Shown here: in pieces, positions 53,194 through 53,517 of the stretch
Position numbering within the stretch: the first letter of the stretch is position 1
Layout: each line of letters opens with the position of its first letter
Assembly (NCBI GenBank): GCA_902784465.1
Contig: CACZUZ010000009.1
Coordinates: forward strand, 1 to 53,517
Length of the DNA: 53,517 bases
Direction: 5' to 3'
DNA from: an uncultured Bacteroidota bacterium
Lineage (GTDB): Bacteria > Bacteroidota > Bacteroidia > Bacteroidales > P3
Made by a program: the position numbers and the translations under genes
Notes under the pieces: generated by a model
Database searches by the model: none
Told to the model about the DNA's origin: nothing
The model's input: the letters and a program-made list of their open reading frames with translations, nothing else

Positions 53194-53517
53194 ATGATTA
53201 ACGTTTTTCAACCATCACTAGGAAAAGAAGAGCTTGATGCTCTTGAAAAAGTCTTTGAGTCCAATTGGATTGGGAAAGGCAGACGAGTGGCGGAATTTGA
53301 AGAGAAGTATGCCGAACACATCAAAACATCGAAAGACTTGGTCTTGACAACTAACTGCTGTAGCGAGGGGTTGTTTTCCTCCATGCACCTTATGGATATA
53401 CAGCCAGGTGACGAAGTCATTCTTCCTACCATCAGTTTTATCGGTGCCGGCAATGCCATTTGTGCCCATGGTGCCAAGATGGTGCTTTGCGATGTGGATC
53501 CTCACACGTTGAATGCC
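53194..53517 (+). CDS. DegT/DnrJ/EryC1-type sugar aminotransferase, N-terminal part
   Basis: The first 108 codons of a gene cut by the window edge. It starts INVFQPSLGKEELDALEKVF, with SNWIGKGRRVAEFEEKYAEH and GDEVILPTISFIGAGNAI following, which is the standard N terminus of PLP-dependent sugar aminotransferases that aminate keto-sugar nucleotides. NCCSEGLFSSMHLMD corresponds to the cofactor-phosphate-binding region (usually N-x-T-x-A/G-L). The active-site Lys lies beyond the edge. Confidence 0.92.
   Translation, partial: MINVFQPSLGKEELDALEKVFESNWIGKGRRVAEFEEKYAEHIKTSKDLVLTTNCCSEGLFSSMHLMDIQPGDEVILPTISFIGAGNAICAHGAKMVLCDVDPHTLNA

Overview
The window looks like a chromosomal segment of an uncultured member of the Bacteroidales. 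The evidence is: promoters of the Bacteroidetes type (a TAnnTTTGC box) in front of many genes; a secreted protein with a type IX secretion (T9SS) C-terminal sorting domain; a TANFOR-domain giant protein; an UpxY-type antiterminator; and the gene order ftsX - DUF3098 - uppP - truB - queA, which is typical of this phylum. Assignments rest on reading translations and motifs; no database search was possible.

Layout. 1-5963 (minus strand): a likely operon with a repeat-lipoprotein-like exported protein, a C-terminally short DNA polymerase III alpha subunit (dnaE), an ABC-2 type permease and the start of a NUDIX-like protein. 6048-7700: a graveyard of decayed accessory genes (AAA-ATPase/nuclease tail, KilA-N protein, IS4-type transposase, nucleotidyltransferase). 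7718-10032: a type II restriction-modification pair. 10337-12220 (minus): a T9SS cargo protein. 12385-16593: a HerA/DUF853 ATPase and an LtaS-like sulfatase. 16976-30617: a three-gene surface cluster (outer-membrane barrel, a 3106-residue TANFOR protein, a fibronectin type III protein). 30783-38031: dnaN, ftsX, DUF3098, uppP, truB, queA, rarA. 39052-46957: ABC-F ATPase, zinc-ribbon/TerB protein, fructose-bisphosphate aldolase, carbamate kinase, ornithine carbamoyltransferase and a YidE/AspT-type transporter. 47343-53517: UpxY antiterminator, malate dehydrogenase, a radical SAM protein, an ATP-grasp-like protein, WbqC and the start of a DegT-type sugar aminotransferase, which looks like the head of a surface polysaccharide locus.

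The most striking thing is not a single gene but the repeats. Nearly every gap is filled with short-word tandem arrays (8-12 base words, often in inverted halves), and the same words also sit inside reading frames without breaking them: in rarA, truB, the ABC-F gene, the LtaS-like gene, the DUF853 gene and at the N terminus of the giant gene. Three of those inserts share a similar left edge (AATAGGA.TATTGGA-like). The rarA insert is open in all six frames over most of its length.

A second, separate system may be present: two divergent GxxExxY (PD-(D/E)XK-like) nuclease genes, at 38429 and 50605, each tightly sandwiched between arrays of its own family of about 70-80 base imperfect palindromes. 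The arrangement resembles REP elements with their RAYT transposase, but with an unrelated protein. I consider this the best candidate for an undescribed system in the window.
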